Origin: Chitinophaga sp. | GTDB taxonomy: Bacteria; Bacteroidota; Bacteroidia; Chitinophagales; Chitinophagaceae | Direction of reading: 5' to 3' | NCBI RefSeq assembly: GCF_017745275.1 | Contig: NZ_JAGHZS010000004.1 | Span: 248,001-312,000, forward strand | DNA length: 64,000 bases | Shown: positions 10,659 through 20,237 of the stretch, one piece after another | Layout of the letters: each line of letters starts with the position of its first letter | How positions within the stretch are numbered: position 1 is the first letter of the stretch | Program-made: the position numbers and the translations under genes | Notes under the pieces: model-generated | What the model was told of the DNA's origin: nothing | What the model saw: the letters and a program-made list of their open reading frames with translations, nothing else | Database searches by the model: none

Positions 10659-11642
10659 ATGAGCAACGACCGTATATGGATATTACTCGGGAAACAGTTC
10701 AGCGGCGAAATAACTTCCGCGGAGCTATCCGAACTGGAAAAATTACTGGAAGACGATCCAGGAACCGCCGCTTCCAGGGAATTGGCCGCCAATGTATGGC
10801 AAACACCTTTACAGGAAGTAGCCGACGCGCATAATAGCGAAAGCCGTATATGGGACGCCGTGAAGCCACAACTCCTCCCACATCGCCCCCGCCCGGTATT
10901 ACACAGGCTGGTGGCCGCCGCCGCAGCAGCAGCTGTACTAGCCGTTGGTTGGATAGGATGGCAACACGTACGTTCCACCACGCCGGCATTGCAGCAACTC
11001 AGCGCTGCTGCAGGAAAATCACGGGTAACGCTCCCCGATGGTTCTATGGTGTGGCTCAACGCCCATACACAACTTCACTACGACAAAAACAGCTTTGGCA
11101 AACAATATCGTGAAATCACGCTCAACGGGGAAGCTTTTTTTGATATCGCAAAAAGTGAAGGCAGCCCTTTTATTATTCATGCAGGAAAAATAAAGATCCA
11201 TGTACTCGGCACCGCATTTAACGTGAAAGCCTATACGGACGACAGTGCCGTGTATACAACGCTGGTGCGTGGAAAAATTGCCGTATCGTTCCAGGGAAAA
11301 ACCATTGTGCTGCAACCCGAAGAAAAGTTAACAGTGCCGGTTATCCAACAGGCAGCCGCTTTTCAGCAACAGCACCTGGAAAAAGACAGCAGCGGCCTGC
11401 TTCCGGAAATATCCTGGTTAAATAATAAACTGGTATTTGATAATGACACCTTCGATCACCTGGCCGGCAAAATGAGCCAATGGTATGGCGTCACCTTTCA
11501 TTTCGATTCACCCGGCCTGCAGCAACTGCGGTTTACCGGCATCATCGATACAGAATCAATAGACGAAGCGCTGAAAATGCTACAACTGTCAAGGCCCTTC
11601 CATTTCCGGATCAACGGGAAAGAAGTGCATATCAGTAACTAA
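10659..11642 (+). CDS. FecR-family anti-sigma factor
   Basis: Inner-membrane anti-sigma factor that holds the neighbouring ECF sigma until an STN-SusC signals substrate. The ATG at 10659 (MSNDRIWILLGKQFSGEITS) is preferred over one 48 nt upstream because it begins directly with the cytosolic sigma-binding helix region. Numbering from there: N-terminal anti-sigma part about 1-70, one transmembrane helix at about 83-103 (alanine-rich, then VLAVGWIGW), a periplasmic FecR domain at about 118-210 (VTLPDGSMVWLNAHT, ITLNGEAFFDIA, IHVLGTAFNVKAY), and a C-terminal domain resembling DUF4974 (FDNDTFDHLAGKMSQWYG). Lies 95 nt upstream of the SusC gene it should contact. Confidence 0.93.
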   Translation: MSNDRIWILLGKQFSGEITSAELSELEKLLEDDPGTAASRELAANVWQTPLQEVADAHNSESRIWDAVKPQLLPHRPRPVLHRLVAAAAAAAVLAVGWIGWQHVRSTTPALQQLSAAAGKSRVTLPDGSMVWLNAHTQLHYDKNSFGKQYREITLNGEAFFDIAKSEGSPFIIHAGKIKIHVLGTAFNVKAYTDDSAVYTTLVRGKIAVSFQGKTIVLQPEEKLTVPVIQQAAAFQQQHLEKDSSGLLPEISWLNNKLVFDNDTFDHLAGKMSQWYGVTFHFDSPGLQQLRFTGIIDTESIDEALKMLQLSRPFHFRINGKEVHISN

Positions 11643-11737
11643 TTTATTCTTCATCTTCAAAAATAAATACTATGACCTAAAAACACTACTCAGCCACTTA
11701 CTTTATTTACTTCCTTCACCCTCTCACATTCCATGTT

Positions 11738-14700
11738 ATGAAACTAATGTTCCTACGGACTTTTAATATAAGTCTGCATGGCAGTTTGCTCCTCCTGGCA
11801 TTGCTGCTTACCTCCATCATACCTGCTTACGCGACCACTGCATCGCAGGAAAAAATCAGTATCTCCCTGGAAAAGGTCAGCATTAAAACGGTGCTGAAAA
11901 CCATTCAACAAAAAAGCCGCTGCCGGCTTATTTACAATGATGATATTCTACCGGAAAAACCACCGGTGTCTATTCATGCAGAAAATGCCACTATAGAACA
12001 GGTATTGGCGGAAACATTTACCGGTACTACACTCCGCTATGCAACATTGGATAACAATGTTATTGTAATTGCCTCCGGAGATGCCAACGCTATTAAAATA
12101 AGCGGCACAGTAAAAAATGAACGTGGTGATCCACTTATTGGCGTATCCGTAAAAATAAAAGGCACTAATATTGGTACCACCACCAATGAAAAAGGTCATT
12201 TTGAACTGCAGGCCGCTACCGGTGTTACGCTGGTATTCAGTTACGTAGGCTACGAACAAACCGAAGCCGTAAGTACCGCTGATCCCATCAACATTATCCT
12301 GAAAGAAAGCGCCAGTGGCCTGAATGAAGTGGTGGTAGTAGGTTACGGCACGCAGAAGAAAACGTCTTCCACCGCCTCTGTATCGGCCGTACAGGGAAAA
12401 GAACTGGCCAAATCGCCGGTTACCAATATCTCCAATTCACTGGCAGGAAATGTGGCGGGTATCAGCATGCGTCCCAACGGCGGACAACCGGGAAGAGATA
12501 ACCCGGATATCCATATCAGGGGGATTGCTACTACCGGTAACAACGCTCCACTCATTGTAGTAGATGGTATCATTCGCAATAACATCAACGAAATTTCTCC
12601 CAGCTCTATCGCTTCCGTTACCGTATTGAAAGACGCTGCAGCCGTTGCTCCTTATGGACTGGGAGGCGCTAACGGGGTAATTCTCATCACCACTAAACGC
12701 GGACAAACAGGCATTCCTTCTCTTTCCCTCAACGCCTACTACGGCTGGCAAACGCCTACCTATTATCCTAAAATGCTGAACGCACAGGACTATATGCGCC
12801 TGCGTAATGAGGCCTATATGAACGAAAATCCCGGAGGTACCCAACAACCTTTCGCAGAAGATTATATTAATAATTATGCCGGCATGCATGCAAAGGATCC
12901 CGACAAATATCCTATCGCCAATACGAAAGACCTGGTACGCATGCAGGCGCCTATGCAAAATTATAACCTGCAGTTAAGCGGGGGTACCAAAGTAGTCCGG
13001 TATTATGCCGGTCTCGGTTACCTTAACCAGGATGGTATGTTTGCACCGGTGAATTACAAACGTTACGATTATAACGTTAACATGGAAGTAAGCGCCACCG
13101 CTTCCACTACAGTGTCTTTATCGCTCATTGGCGCCATCGAAAAAACGAACAGCGTGGATGCCGCTACCACACCGGGGCAACTATTCCGCAGCGCATACAA
13201 ACTGATTCCCATTACGAATCTGTATTACAGTAATGGCCTCTGGGGTGAATTTGCCGGCAACTCCCCGGTGGGTATCCTGAATGCAGGCTACTCCCACCGT
13301 GATGCCACCTCCCTGCTCACCACATTGGCCGTGGAACAGCAACTGCCCTTTATTAAAGGACTGAGCATCAAAGGTACTTTCAGCTATGATCCCAACGATG
13401 TAATGGTGAAAGGATGGCATACACCATTCTACTTTTATTCGCAGAATACTGCCACTACCCCTTACACCTATACGAAACAGGTATCCACTTCGGAAGGTAA
13501 CGCAGCGCCTTACACCTGGCTCAACCAGGAGTATGCAAAAAACCAGTACTTCACCTACCAGGGATTTATTAATTATCATAATACATTTGGTAAACATGAC
13601 TTCACTGGTCTGCTGGTAGCCGAAGCCCGCAAGAATGATTCCACCGGCTTCTCCGCCCGTCGCAACAACTTTGCGGTGAACATCGATGAACTGGGCATGG
13701 GCAGCTCCAATAAAAATGATTTCGATAATAACGGTTCCACCATTACCGGCAGCCAGCTTGGATTCGTATATCGACTGGGTTACATCTACGATCATAAATA
13801 TCTTTTTGAAGCTGCCGGACGGTATGATGGTCACTACTACTTTGCTCCCGGCAAACGCTGGGGCTATTTCCCCGCCTTCTCCGCAGGATGGGTTGTTTCA
13901 GAAGAAAAATTCATGGCAGATCATCCTTCCATACTCAACTATCTTAAACTGAGAGGATCGTGGGGAAAATCAGGTAACCTGGCCGGCTCGGCTTTCCAAT
14001 ACCTGAACGGCTATAATTTATACGGTAACGCCTATGCTTTTGGAAACGGTAATATGGTACAAGGCTCTAACATCACGCGGGAAGCCAATTCCAATATCAC
14101 CTGGGAAATATCCACGAAAACAGATGTAGGGTTTGATGCTTCCCTATGGCAAGGCTTACTCACACTGGAAGTAGACTATTTTCATGAAAGAAGAACAGGC
14201 ATGTTACTACCACCTGCAGTTACTGTACCTGTAGAATATGGTTTGGGACTTTCTGATGAAAATGAGGGTATCATGGTTAACCATGGTATTGAAGTAGCTG
14301 CCGGTACCAACTATCGTTTTTCCAATGGGCTGCAACTCAACCTGAGCGGTAACTTCAGCTATGCTAAAAATAAAATGGTGCAGATATTTGAAACCGCTGC
14401 CACCCGTAATAATCCCAATCGCAGCAGAACAGGCCGGCCTTTCGGCACACAGTTCGGCTATCATGCACTGGGCCTGTTTTCCCAGGCAGATGATAAAAAT
14501 CATGATGGCATTATCAATGGCGACGACGGATACAATGTTACCCAGTTCGGTGTACTTCACCCCGGCGATATCCGCTATGCAGACATCAGCGGGCCGGATG
14601 GAAAACCTGATGGAAAAATAGATGCCAATGATGAAACCGTTATCGGTAACCCGGTATATCCTTTCATCACCTATGGCTTTACCCCCAGCGCCTCCTGGAA

Positions 14701-15139
14701 AGGATTTGACCTTAGCTTGTTCTTCCAGGGATCTGCTATGTCCGGCCTGAACTTCCGCGGATTCCAAACCGTTCCGTTTAACAATAATAACAGTAATTCA
14801 GCGTATGAATATTTTAACAATCACTGGACTCCTAATACACCCGATGCAAAATATCCACGCGCCAATCAATCGCCCTACGCCAACAATACCCAGACTTCCG
14901 ATTTCTGGATCATGAAAACAGGCTACCTGCGCTTGAAAACAGCCGTATTGGGATACACGCTTCCTGCACGCATTTCCAAAGCCATGAAGATGCAGCGCCT
15001 CCGTTGTTATTTCTCGGGGCAAAACCTGCTCACCTTCAGCAAAATGAAATTCATGGACCCGGAAGTAGGTTACACCGACCTGGAAACGGCCTACCCCAAC
15101 CAAAAGGTATTTGTGTTTGGACTCAATGTCACTTTTTAG
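11738..15139 (+). CDS. STN-domain SusC-like TonB-dependent transducer/transporter
   Basis: Outer-membrane oligosaccharide importer that also signals through FecR. The 1133 residues hold a signal peptide (about 1-33), an STN signalling domain (about 39-112, ISLEKVSIKTVLKTIQQKS), a carboxypeptidase-D-like domain (about 120-190, GDPLIGVSVKIKGTNIG), the NEVVVVGYG segment (about 196-204), a plug with DIHIRGIATTG and ITTKRG, and a beta-barrel ending in phenylalanine (FVFGLNVTF). The STN domain, absent from the SusC proteins of the minus-strand PULs, matches the upstream sigma/FecR pair. SusD follows after 24 nt. No enzyme is attached on this strand; the convergent GH127 is the nearest one. Confidence 0.95.
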   Translation: MKLMFLRTFNISLHGSLLLLALLLTSIIPAYATTASQEKISISLEKVSIKTVLKTIQQKSRCRLIYNDDILPEKPPVSIHAENATIEQVLAETFTGTTLRYATLDNNVIVIASGDANAIKISGTVKNERGDPLIGVSVKIKGTNIGTTTNEKGHFELQAATGVTLVFSYVGYEQTEAVSTADPINIILKESASGLNEVVVVGYGTQKKTSSTASVSAVQGKELAKSPVTNISNSLAGNVAGISMRPNGGQPGRDNPDIHIRGIATTGNNAPLIVVDGIIRNNINEISPSSIASVTVLKDAAAVAPYGLGGANGVILITTKRGQTGIPSLSLNAYYGWQTPTYYPKMLNAQDYMRLRNEAYMNENPGGTQQPFAEDYINNYAGMHAKDPDKYPIANTKDLVRMQAPMQNYNLQLSGGTKVVRYYAGLGYLNQDGMFAPVNYKRYDYNVNMEVSATASTTVSLSLIGAIEKTNSVDAATTPGQLFRSAYKLIPITNLYYSNGLWGEFAGNSPVGILNAGYSHRDATSLLTTLAVEQQLPFIKGLSIKGTFSYDPNDVMVKGWHTPFYFYSQNTATTPYTYTKQVSTSEGNAAPYTWLNQEYAKNQYFTYQGFINYHNTFGKHDFTGLLVAEARKNDSTGFSARRNNFAVNIDELGMGSSNKNDFDNNGSTITGSQLGFVYRLGYIYDHKYLFEAAGRYDGHYYFAPGKRWGYFPAFSAGWVVSEEKFMADHPSILNYLKLRGSWGKSGNLAGSAFQYLNGYNLYGNAYAFGNGNMVQGSNITREANSNITWEISTKTDVGFDASLWQGLLTLEVDYFHERRTGMLLPPAVTVPVEYGLGLSDENEGIMVNHGIEVAAGTNYRFSNGLQLNLSGNFSYAKNKMVQIFETAATRNNPNRSRTGRPFGTQFGYHALGLFSQADDKNHDGIINGDDGYNVTQFGVLHPGDIRYADISGPDGKPDGKIDANDETVIGNPVYPFITYGFTPSASWKGFDLSLFFQGSAMSGLNFRGFQTVPFNNNNSNSAYEYFNNHWTPNTPDAKYPRANQSPYANNTQTSDFWIMKTGYLRLKTAVLGYTLPARISKAMKMQRLRCYFSGQNLLTFSKMKFMDPEVGYTDLETAYPNQKVFVFGLNVTF

Positions 15140-15163
15140 ATTCATCCTGTTAAACGAGCTATC

Positions 15164-16948
15164 ATGAAACAATACATAAAGCTGTTACCAGTGGCCATAC
15201 TGTTACTCAGTATCCTCTCCTGTAAAAAAGATTTCCTGGAAAATACCAATAAATCAAAGCTTACAGATGCCATCCAGTGGAGTACAGAAGGGAATGCTGA
15301 TCTTTTCCTCAATGATATTTACAGCGCATTACCCAACTATTGGAACCAACCGGAAAATCTCGACAACTTCACAGACGACAACGACGCCGGTTTTTACTAC
15401 ACTTCCTATAACTGGAAACAAGGTATCGTAGTAGCCTCTTCAAACGATTATACTGTATGGGGCGGTATTACCGGCTCCGGCGATCTTACCAATTGGACCA
15501 CTACCTTCACCAACATCCGCAAATGCAATACCTTCATTACGGAAGTGCGTAAAAACGCCACCAACTTCTCACCGGAGTGGTTGAATAAACGGCTGGACGA
15601 AGCCCGGTTCATCCGTGCTTTCTTTTATAGTGAGCTGTGGATGCACCTTGGCGGATTACCTGTTATTACCGCACCGGCAGACAGGCACACGATGGACAGT
15701 GCGGCCGTATACACGCCCAGAAGCACTTTCGCAGCAACCGTAAACTTTATCACCACGCAACTGGACTCCATCGTGAAAGGCGGCTACCTGGTACCTAAAT
15801 ACAATAAAGGCGATGCCAATGCCGGCAGGGCTACATTGGGCGCTGCACTGGCATTAAAAGGATGGGTAGAGTTATACGCCGCCAGCCCCGCCTTCAACGA
15901 TGCACAACCCGCTGCCGGCAACGATCCCAACAAAGTAGCCGGCTACAACAACTACGACGCACAGCGCTGGGTAAAGGCGGCCACCACCTTCAAACAGTTC
16001 ATTGACCTTTATGGCAACGGGAAAGTATATGACCTGTTTCCGAATACTGCGGCCATCTGGTATGAAGCCAATGAATATCATTCAGAAGTGATATGGGACC
16101 GCCAGGTGGTGGCCAACATCATGGGATCCTCCTTTGAACAATATGGTGGGCCCGTGTGGATCAACGGCGCTTATTATACCTGGGGAAACTACTGTCCCAC
16201 ACAGGAACTGGTAGACCAGTTTTATATGGCCAATGGCAAAGCCATCACAGACCCTGGCTCAGGCTATGATCCGCAACATCCATACGTAGGCCGTGAAAAA
16301 CGCTTCTACGACTGGATCGTGTATGACGGCGCCCCATACAAAATGGATTGGATGGATAAAGGCGATACAATATATACCCGCATCGATAAAGTACATCCCT
16401 CTAAAAACCAGATTGATTTTGGAACAGATGATGTCAGCAATACTGCCTATTATTTTAAAAAGCGGCTCAACCCAGTGGTGCGGCCCGGTGGTGGCGCAGT
16501 AAGCGGAGCCAACTTCATCTATTATCGCTACGCAGAAGTATTGCTGGGATATGCAGAGGCTCAAAACGAAGCAGCAGGACCAGATGCAAGTGTATACAAT
16601 GCCATTAACCAGGTACGAAAAAGAAGCAATCTTCCCAACCTTGCACCAGGACTATCCCAGGCAGAGATGCGAACCGCAATTCATCATGAAAGAAGAGTGG
16701 AGCTTTGCTTTGAAAACAAACGTTTCTATGATATCATCCGCTGGAAAACCGCCAATACCGTAATGAATATAGACAAGCACGCGATGAAGATCACGAACAC
16801 CGTCCCTGATAACAACTCTGGGGTATGGAAATATGAAATTGTGCCGCTAAATCATCCACATGTATTTACAGCGAAAATGCACCTCAACCCCATACCACAG
16901 GATGCGATAGACCGGAACCCAAGAATTGTGCAGAACCCCGGGTATTAA
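15164..16948 (+). CDS. SusD/RagB-like surface lipoprotein
   Basis: Partner of the preceding SusC; a 594-residue SusD-fold lipoprotein. Lipobox LLSILSCKKDFLEN with Cys20 as the lipidated residue. SusD hallmarks include RLDEARFIRAFFYSELW, GRATLGAALALKGWVELYAA, YYRYAEVLLGYAEAQNEAA, HHERRVELCFENKRFYDIIRW and an NPGY C-terminus. It ends at the long inverted repeat that separates it from the convergent GH127 gene. Substrate not deducible from the sequence alone; an arabinose-containing glycan is a guess from the neighbour. Confidence 0.93.
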   Translation: MKQYIKLLPVAILLLSILSCKKDFLENTNKSKLTDAIQWSTEGNADLFLNDIYSALPNYWNQPENLDNFTDDNDAGFYYTSYNWKQGIVVASSNDYTVWGGITGSGDLTNWTTTFTNIRKCNTFITEVRKNATNFSPEWLNKRLDEARFIRAFFYSELWMHLGGLPVITAPADRHTMDSAAVYTPRSTFAATVNFITTQLDSIVKGGYLVPKYNKGDANAGRATLGAALALKGWVELYAASPAFNDAQPAAGNDPNKVAGYNNYDAQRWVKAATTFKQFIDLYGNGKVYDLFPNTAAIWYEANEYHSEVIWDRQVVANIMGSSFEQYGGPVWINGAYYTWGNYCPTQELVDQFYMANGKAITDPGSGYDPQHPYVGREKRFYDWIVYDGAPYKMDWMDKGDTIYTRIDKVHPSKNQIDFGTDDVSNTAYYFKKRLNPVVRPGGGAVSGANFIYYRYAEVLLGYAEAQNEAAGPDASVYNAINQVRKRSNLPNLAPGLSQAEMRTAIHHERRVELCFENKRFYDIIRWKTANTVMNIDKHAMKITNTVPDNNSGVWKYEIVPLNHPHVFTAKMHLNPIPQDAIDRNPRIVQNPGY

Positions 16949-16953
16949 GGAGA

Positions 16954-17041
16954 GAATTACGGATTATGGATTTGTGGGTAGATGGTAAACGCGAAGACCA
17001 GCTTCGCTCCTATCTCCCCACAAATCCATAATTCGTAATTC
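16954..17041. terminator. Long inverted repeat between convergent genes, possible bidirectional terminator
   Basis: Arms at 16954-16978 and 17017-17041 pair over 25 bp with a single mismatch. The interior holds a second small hairpin, GCGAAG (16991-16996) with CTTCGC (17002-17007), and a short AGAT/ATCT pairing. The complementarity resumes outside at TTAAGG/CCTTAA, which includes the stop codons of both flanking genes. A bidirectional terminator is the simplest reading. The AT-rich arm and nested hairpin could also be a small non-autonomous repeat element. Confidence 0.6.
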
Positions 17042-17045
17042 CCCC

Positions 17046-19373
17046 TTAATATCCGGCTTTAAGCAAACGTACCTCCATGATATACGGCGTAGCCTTGCCC
17101 GGGGCAGCCTGAAAAACTACTTTTATGGCTCCTCCCGTGCTCATTTGAGTGGGAAGATCCACTACCACTGCCTGGTTATTTTTATCCGTGTTTGCTTGTC
17201 CGCATAGCTCCACCAGCTTTTCCCCTCCAGTAATAACGCTGCCACAGTCGGCTGCATTGGCATAACGGTAACGAATATACAATTTATACTTTCCTGCTGC
17301 ACCCGCCTTTAATGTATAGGAAAACGAGCGGCGGGTCCACCTGAAATGCTGCTCACCTGCAACACCGGTGTTGCTTCCTTCGTCTTCAAATTGATGATCA
17401 GCCTCCGGCTGTTGTTCCCCGGCATATACCCGGTCTGCCGTGATACTGTCGAGCCGTAACCCTTCTTCATCCTGCAATACAGGCGACAGCTCCTGTTTTG
17501 TATTTCCGGTATAAGGCCAGTAAAGCATGTACCGGGTATCATGTACGCGGTAAAACGGTACCAGTTTTAATTGGCGGAAGGCTGGCTGAGAGACCAGGTC
17601 CCCTGCCGTAAACTCCAGGGGATGGCCGCCAGGTTGCAGGCTGACAGGACCCGGGTGATCCAGTTTCAAGACCGGTGCCACAGACAGGGGACGCAGACTA
17701 CCCCCCGCAATCTGACCCCAACGGCTGGTATCAGCATATAATCCGGGCATGTTGAGGGTATCAGTTGCCGCTGCAAGTACCACCGGACCATATAGAAAGG
17801 AAGCCCAATGCGTACTGTCTGGTAAGCCTTCGGTATATGTTGTCATAGGGAGATGGATATTCACCACATCGCCATTTCTCCACGTACGGCGCACCAGCGC
17901 ATAACCGGACACACTGGCAGATGGTGTAACCTCCTGGCCATTCACGGTAATGGTCATGCTATCTTTTACCCAGGCTGGTCTTCGTATGGCCATCGTGAAT
18001 AACGCCGGTTTTTTTAAAGAAAGGGTAAGCCTGGATACATCTTCTTCGGGAAACCTGGTCTGCTGCAACAGCTTTAGGGATTTGTTTTTCCATTGTAATA
18101 CCGACGGGATAAACAGGTTCACATAGAGTGAATCCGTAGTATGCGCATAAATCAACTCTGTGTATTTACCATGATTTTCCAGGCCAGTGCCAACACAGCA
18201 CCACATAGCATTTTCCGGAGTAGAATATACCCGGTAATGCATAGGATGGATGGGCGTGAAATATACAAATCCGCCATTGGGATGTTGGGAAGAAAGAATA
18301 TGATTATAGAGTGTGCGTTCATAATAATCCATGAACCGGCGATCAGGATGATGCAGGAAAAGCAGCGTCGTTAGCTTCAGCATATTATAACTGTTGCAGG
18401 TTTCCGGCCCTTCGGGGCTTTCCAGCATGGCGCGGAAATTATCGGCCGCGTGAAAATGTTCTCTTACACTGTTGCCTCCTATGGCAATGCTCCGGTGGGT
18501 TACTACTGTGTTCCAGAAGAAGGCTGCTGCGTCTTCCATCGTGGTATCCTGCGCCACCAGGGCGGTTCGCATAAAGCCTACTACTTTGGGAATCTGTGTA
18601 TTGGCATGTAACCCGGTGAGTGCGTCTGTATGAGCGGTGAGCGGGCCCAGTAATCGCTGATGGGTAAAGCGCCTGGCCATATAGAGCCAGGAGGTATCGC
18701 CTGTTTTTTCTGCCACTGCTGCAAAAATTTCGTTCATCCCTCCAAACTCTGTCTGCAGCATTACCTGCATCTGTTCATCGGAGAGGTTTCCGGTCACCTG
18801 CCTGCTCCAGCGGCAAAGCCGCAGCAGCATTTCGCGGGCCTGGGTGCTGCCCGTGAGCGTCCAGGCATCCAGTAGCCCGTTGAACGTTTTATGCAGGTTA
18901 TACCAGGGTACCCATCTTTTGGTAACAGCATCTCCCCTGCCTTCCATTACCTGCTTCCAAAGCGTTTTCCCATCCGGTACGCCGCCAAGATAACCATTAC
19001 CATTTTTTAGCTGGCACTTTTCCAGCTGATCCAGCATGTATTGTAAGCGCTGCCGGTACACGGCTTTTCCGGTGGCGGCATACATCAATGAAAGCGCAGA
19101 AAGATAATGACCTCCTATATGGCCATCCAGCCCCCCGCTTTCCCAGTTCCTGTAATTATCTTTTTTCACCGGAAGGCCTGCATCCTTTTGAAAGGGGGCC
19201 AACAGGCGATCGGGGTCCATGGCCAGCATATACTTTTCATCCGTATGCTGTGCATCCTGGAACAGCCCCGGCAACAGCCGGACTTCGCCCGGACCAAATG
19301 TTTGCAGTTGACGCGATTGCCCTGCTACCATTGCAGGAATATATACTAACAGGGAAAGAAATAACTTTTTCAT
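17046..19373 (-). CDS. GH127/GH146-type beta-L-arabinofuranosidase (DUF1680 family)
   Basis: Exported (alpha/alpha)6-barrel glycosidase that releases L-arabinofuranose, using a cysteine nucleophile and a Zn site in characterised members. The start at 19373 (MKKLFLSLLVYIPAMVAGQ) gives a signal peptide; the longer frame from 19397 adds eight residues. Numbering from 19373, the metal/catalytic set is seen as Glu324-x-Cys326 (GPETCNSYNML) and Cys392-Cys393 (MWCCVGTG), the first of the latter pair being the expected nucleophile. After about residue 530 come segments resembling the DUF4986 and C-terminal sandwich domains usual in Bacteroides GH146 enzymes. It stands alone on the minus strand between two ECF-controlled PULs, and its promoter faces the sigma gene at 19523. 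Confidence 0.88.
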   Translation of the reverse strand: MKKLFLSLLVYIPAMVAGQSRQLQTFGPGEVRLLPGLFQDAQHTDEKYMLAMDPDRLLAPFQKDAGLPVKKDNYRNWESGGLDGHIGGHYLSALSLMYAATGKAVYRQRLQYMLDQLEKCQLKNGNGYLGGVPDGKTLWKQVMEGRGDAVTKRWVPWYNLHKTFNGLLDAWTLTGSTQAREMLLRLCRWSRQVTGNLSDEQMQVMLQTEFGGMNEIFAAVAEKTGDTSWLYMARRFTHQRLLGPLTAHTDALTGLHANTQIPKVVGFMRTALVAQDTTMEDAAAFFWNTVVTHRSIAIGGNSVREHFHAADNFRAMLESPEGPETCNSYNMLKLTTLLFLHHPDRRFMDYYERTLYNHILSSQHPNGGFVYFTPIHPMHYRVYSTPENAMWCCVGTGLENHGKYTELIYAHTTDSLYVNLFIPSVLQWKNKSLKLLQQTRFPEEDVSRLTLSLKKPALFTMAIRRPAWVKDSMTITVNGQEVTPSASVSGYALVRRTWRNGDVVNIHLPMTTYTEGLPDSTHWASFLYGPVVLAAATDTLNMPGLYADTSRWGQIAGGSLRPLSVAPVLKLDHPGPVSLQPGGHPLEFTAGDLVSQPAFRQLKLVPFYRVHDTRYMLYWPYTGNTKQELSPVLQDEEGLRLDSITADRVYAGEQQPEADHQFEDEGSNTGVAGEQHFRWTRRSFSYTLKAGAAGKYKLYIRYRYANAADCGSVITGGEKLVELCGQANTDKNNQAVVVDLPTQMSTGGAIKVVFQAAPGKATPYIMEVRLLKAGY

Positions 19374-19388
19374 ATTTATCCGTGGAAT

Positions 19389-19407
19389 AATTGTCAAAAT
19401 AACAATT
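19389..19407. promoter_or_regulatory. AATTGT-N7-ACAATT palindrome upstream of GH127
   Basis: Perfect 6-bp inverted arms (19389-19394 and 19402-19407) with a 7-nt AT-rich centre, 15 bp upstream of the GH127 start and in the divergent region shared with the ECF sigma gene. It may be an operator, but so short and AT-rich a palindrome could be chance. Confidence 0.25.
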
Positions 19408-19522
19408 AATTTTCAATGACACAAGTAGTGAAATAAATTACAATATTTCCACAATATTAATTTTTATCCCGGGGTGTAATTGCTGGATTAATTTCTCTAA
19501 TCTTGTAGCGGATTACATTCGC

Positions 19523-20104
19523 ATGAACCAGTACCGGCAATACTCTGATGCATCACTGTTAGTGTCCTTACGCGAGGACAACAGGGAGGCATTTACCGAA
19601 ATATACCAACGCTACTGGAAGCAATTACTCGCCATCGCCTACCTGCACAGCCGCGATAAAAACATTGCCGAAGAAATAGTACAGGAAGTTTTCATCAGCC
19701 TGTGGAACCGCCGCGGGGAATTGTTTATAGATAACGTAGGTGCTTATCTGGCTACCGCTGTGCGCTTATCCGTTTTCAAACAATACGCCCGGCAGAAACG
19801 CAGAACCGAGATCATCGAAGCCACCGCCGATCCCCTGCCAGCCTCCTGGGAGGAAGAAAAGATCTTCTCCCGCTTTATGCAACAGCATATTAATGGGATT
19901 GTGGAAGAACTACCTGAAAAATGCCGGCTGGTATTCAAACTGAGCAGGGAGGAAGGCCTCTCCATCCCGGAAGTAGCCCGGCGCATGGGCATTGCCGAAA
20001 AAACAACGGAAGCGCATCTCACCAAAGCCCTGAAAGTACTCCGGCTACATCTCAATCGCCCTTACCTGTGGGCAATTCTGCTCATTAAATACCTGCTCTC
20101 TTAA
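19523..20104 (+). CDS. ECF RNA polymerase sigma factor (tandem copy 1, 193 aa)
   Basis: ECF sigma-70 factor. Region 2 lies at about 10-80 (REAFTEIYQRYWKQLLAIAY, AEEIVQEVFISLWNRR) and region 4 at about 115-175 (LPEKCRLVFKLSREEGLS, VARRMGIAEKTTEAHLTKAL). A short hydrophobic tail (NRPYLWAILLIKYLLS) follows region 4, as is common in Bacteroidota ECF factors. It is a close paralogue of the next gene, roughly 70 percent identical by eye. No fecR follows this copy. Instead the 133-nt gap holds the same A-tract/ACTAAGGGTA motif and a 16-codon relic resembling the start of fecR. It may compete with or back up the second copy for the single FecR. Confidence 0.93.
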   Translation: MNQYRQYSDASLLVSLREDNREAFTEIYQRYWKQLLAIAYLHSRDKNIAEEIVQEVFISLWNRRGELFIDNVGAYLATAVRLSVFKQYARQKRRTEIIEATADPLPASWEEEKIFSRFMQQHINGIVEELPEKCRLVFKLSREEGLSIPEVARRMGIAEKTTEAHLTKALKVLRLHLNRPYLWAILLIKYLLS

Positions 20105-20107
20105 AAT

Positions 20108-20138
20108 TCTCAAAAAATATTACTTCCTACTAAGGGTA
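20108..20138 (+). promoter_or_regulatory. A-tract plus ACTAAGGGTA motif after ECF sigma copy 1
   Basis: CAAAAAATATT followed by ACTAAGGGTA (20129-20138). The sequence further on (ACATAT, CTGTAA, ATCCGT) keeps the same order as downstream of sigma copy 2. This shows that the duplicated unit included the sigma-fecR spacer. Confidence 0.45.
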
Positions 20139-20185
20139 TCCCCTCCCCTTATGGTACATATTCCTGTAAACATAAGATCCGTGTT

Positions 20186-20236
20186 ATGAAGGGTATTGTA
20201 TTTCACCGTAACAACACCCGGCACATTTACCTGTAA
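20186..20236 (+). pseudogene. 16-codon fecR relic or leader peptide immediately before sigma copy 2
   Basis: ATG at 20186 encodes MKGIVFHRNNTRHIYL and stops at 20234-20236, one base before the ATG of the second sigma gene. It occupies the position that the fecR start has after sigma copy 2. Its opening (M-K-x-x-I-x-H) matches that of the real FecR (MKNNIIHL), and the upstream spacers also align. The simplest reading is the remaining 5' end of a duplicated fecR. Its stop sits so close to the next start that it could still couple translation. Confidence 0.4.
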
Positions 20237-20237
20237 T

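Noticed and set aside
13181..13834. 217-codon minus-strand frame
   Set aside because: Overlaps the barrel region of an STN-SusC in antisense; no independent support.
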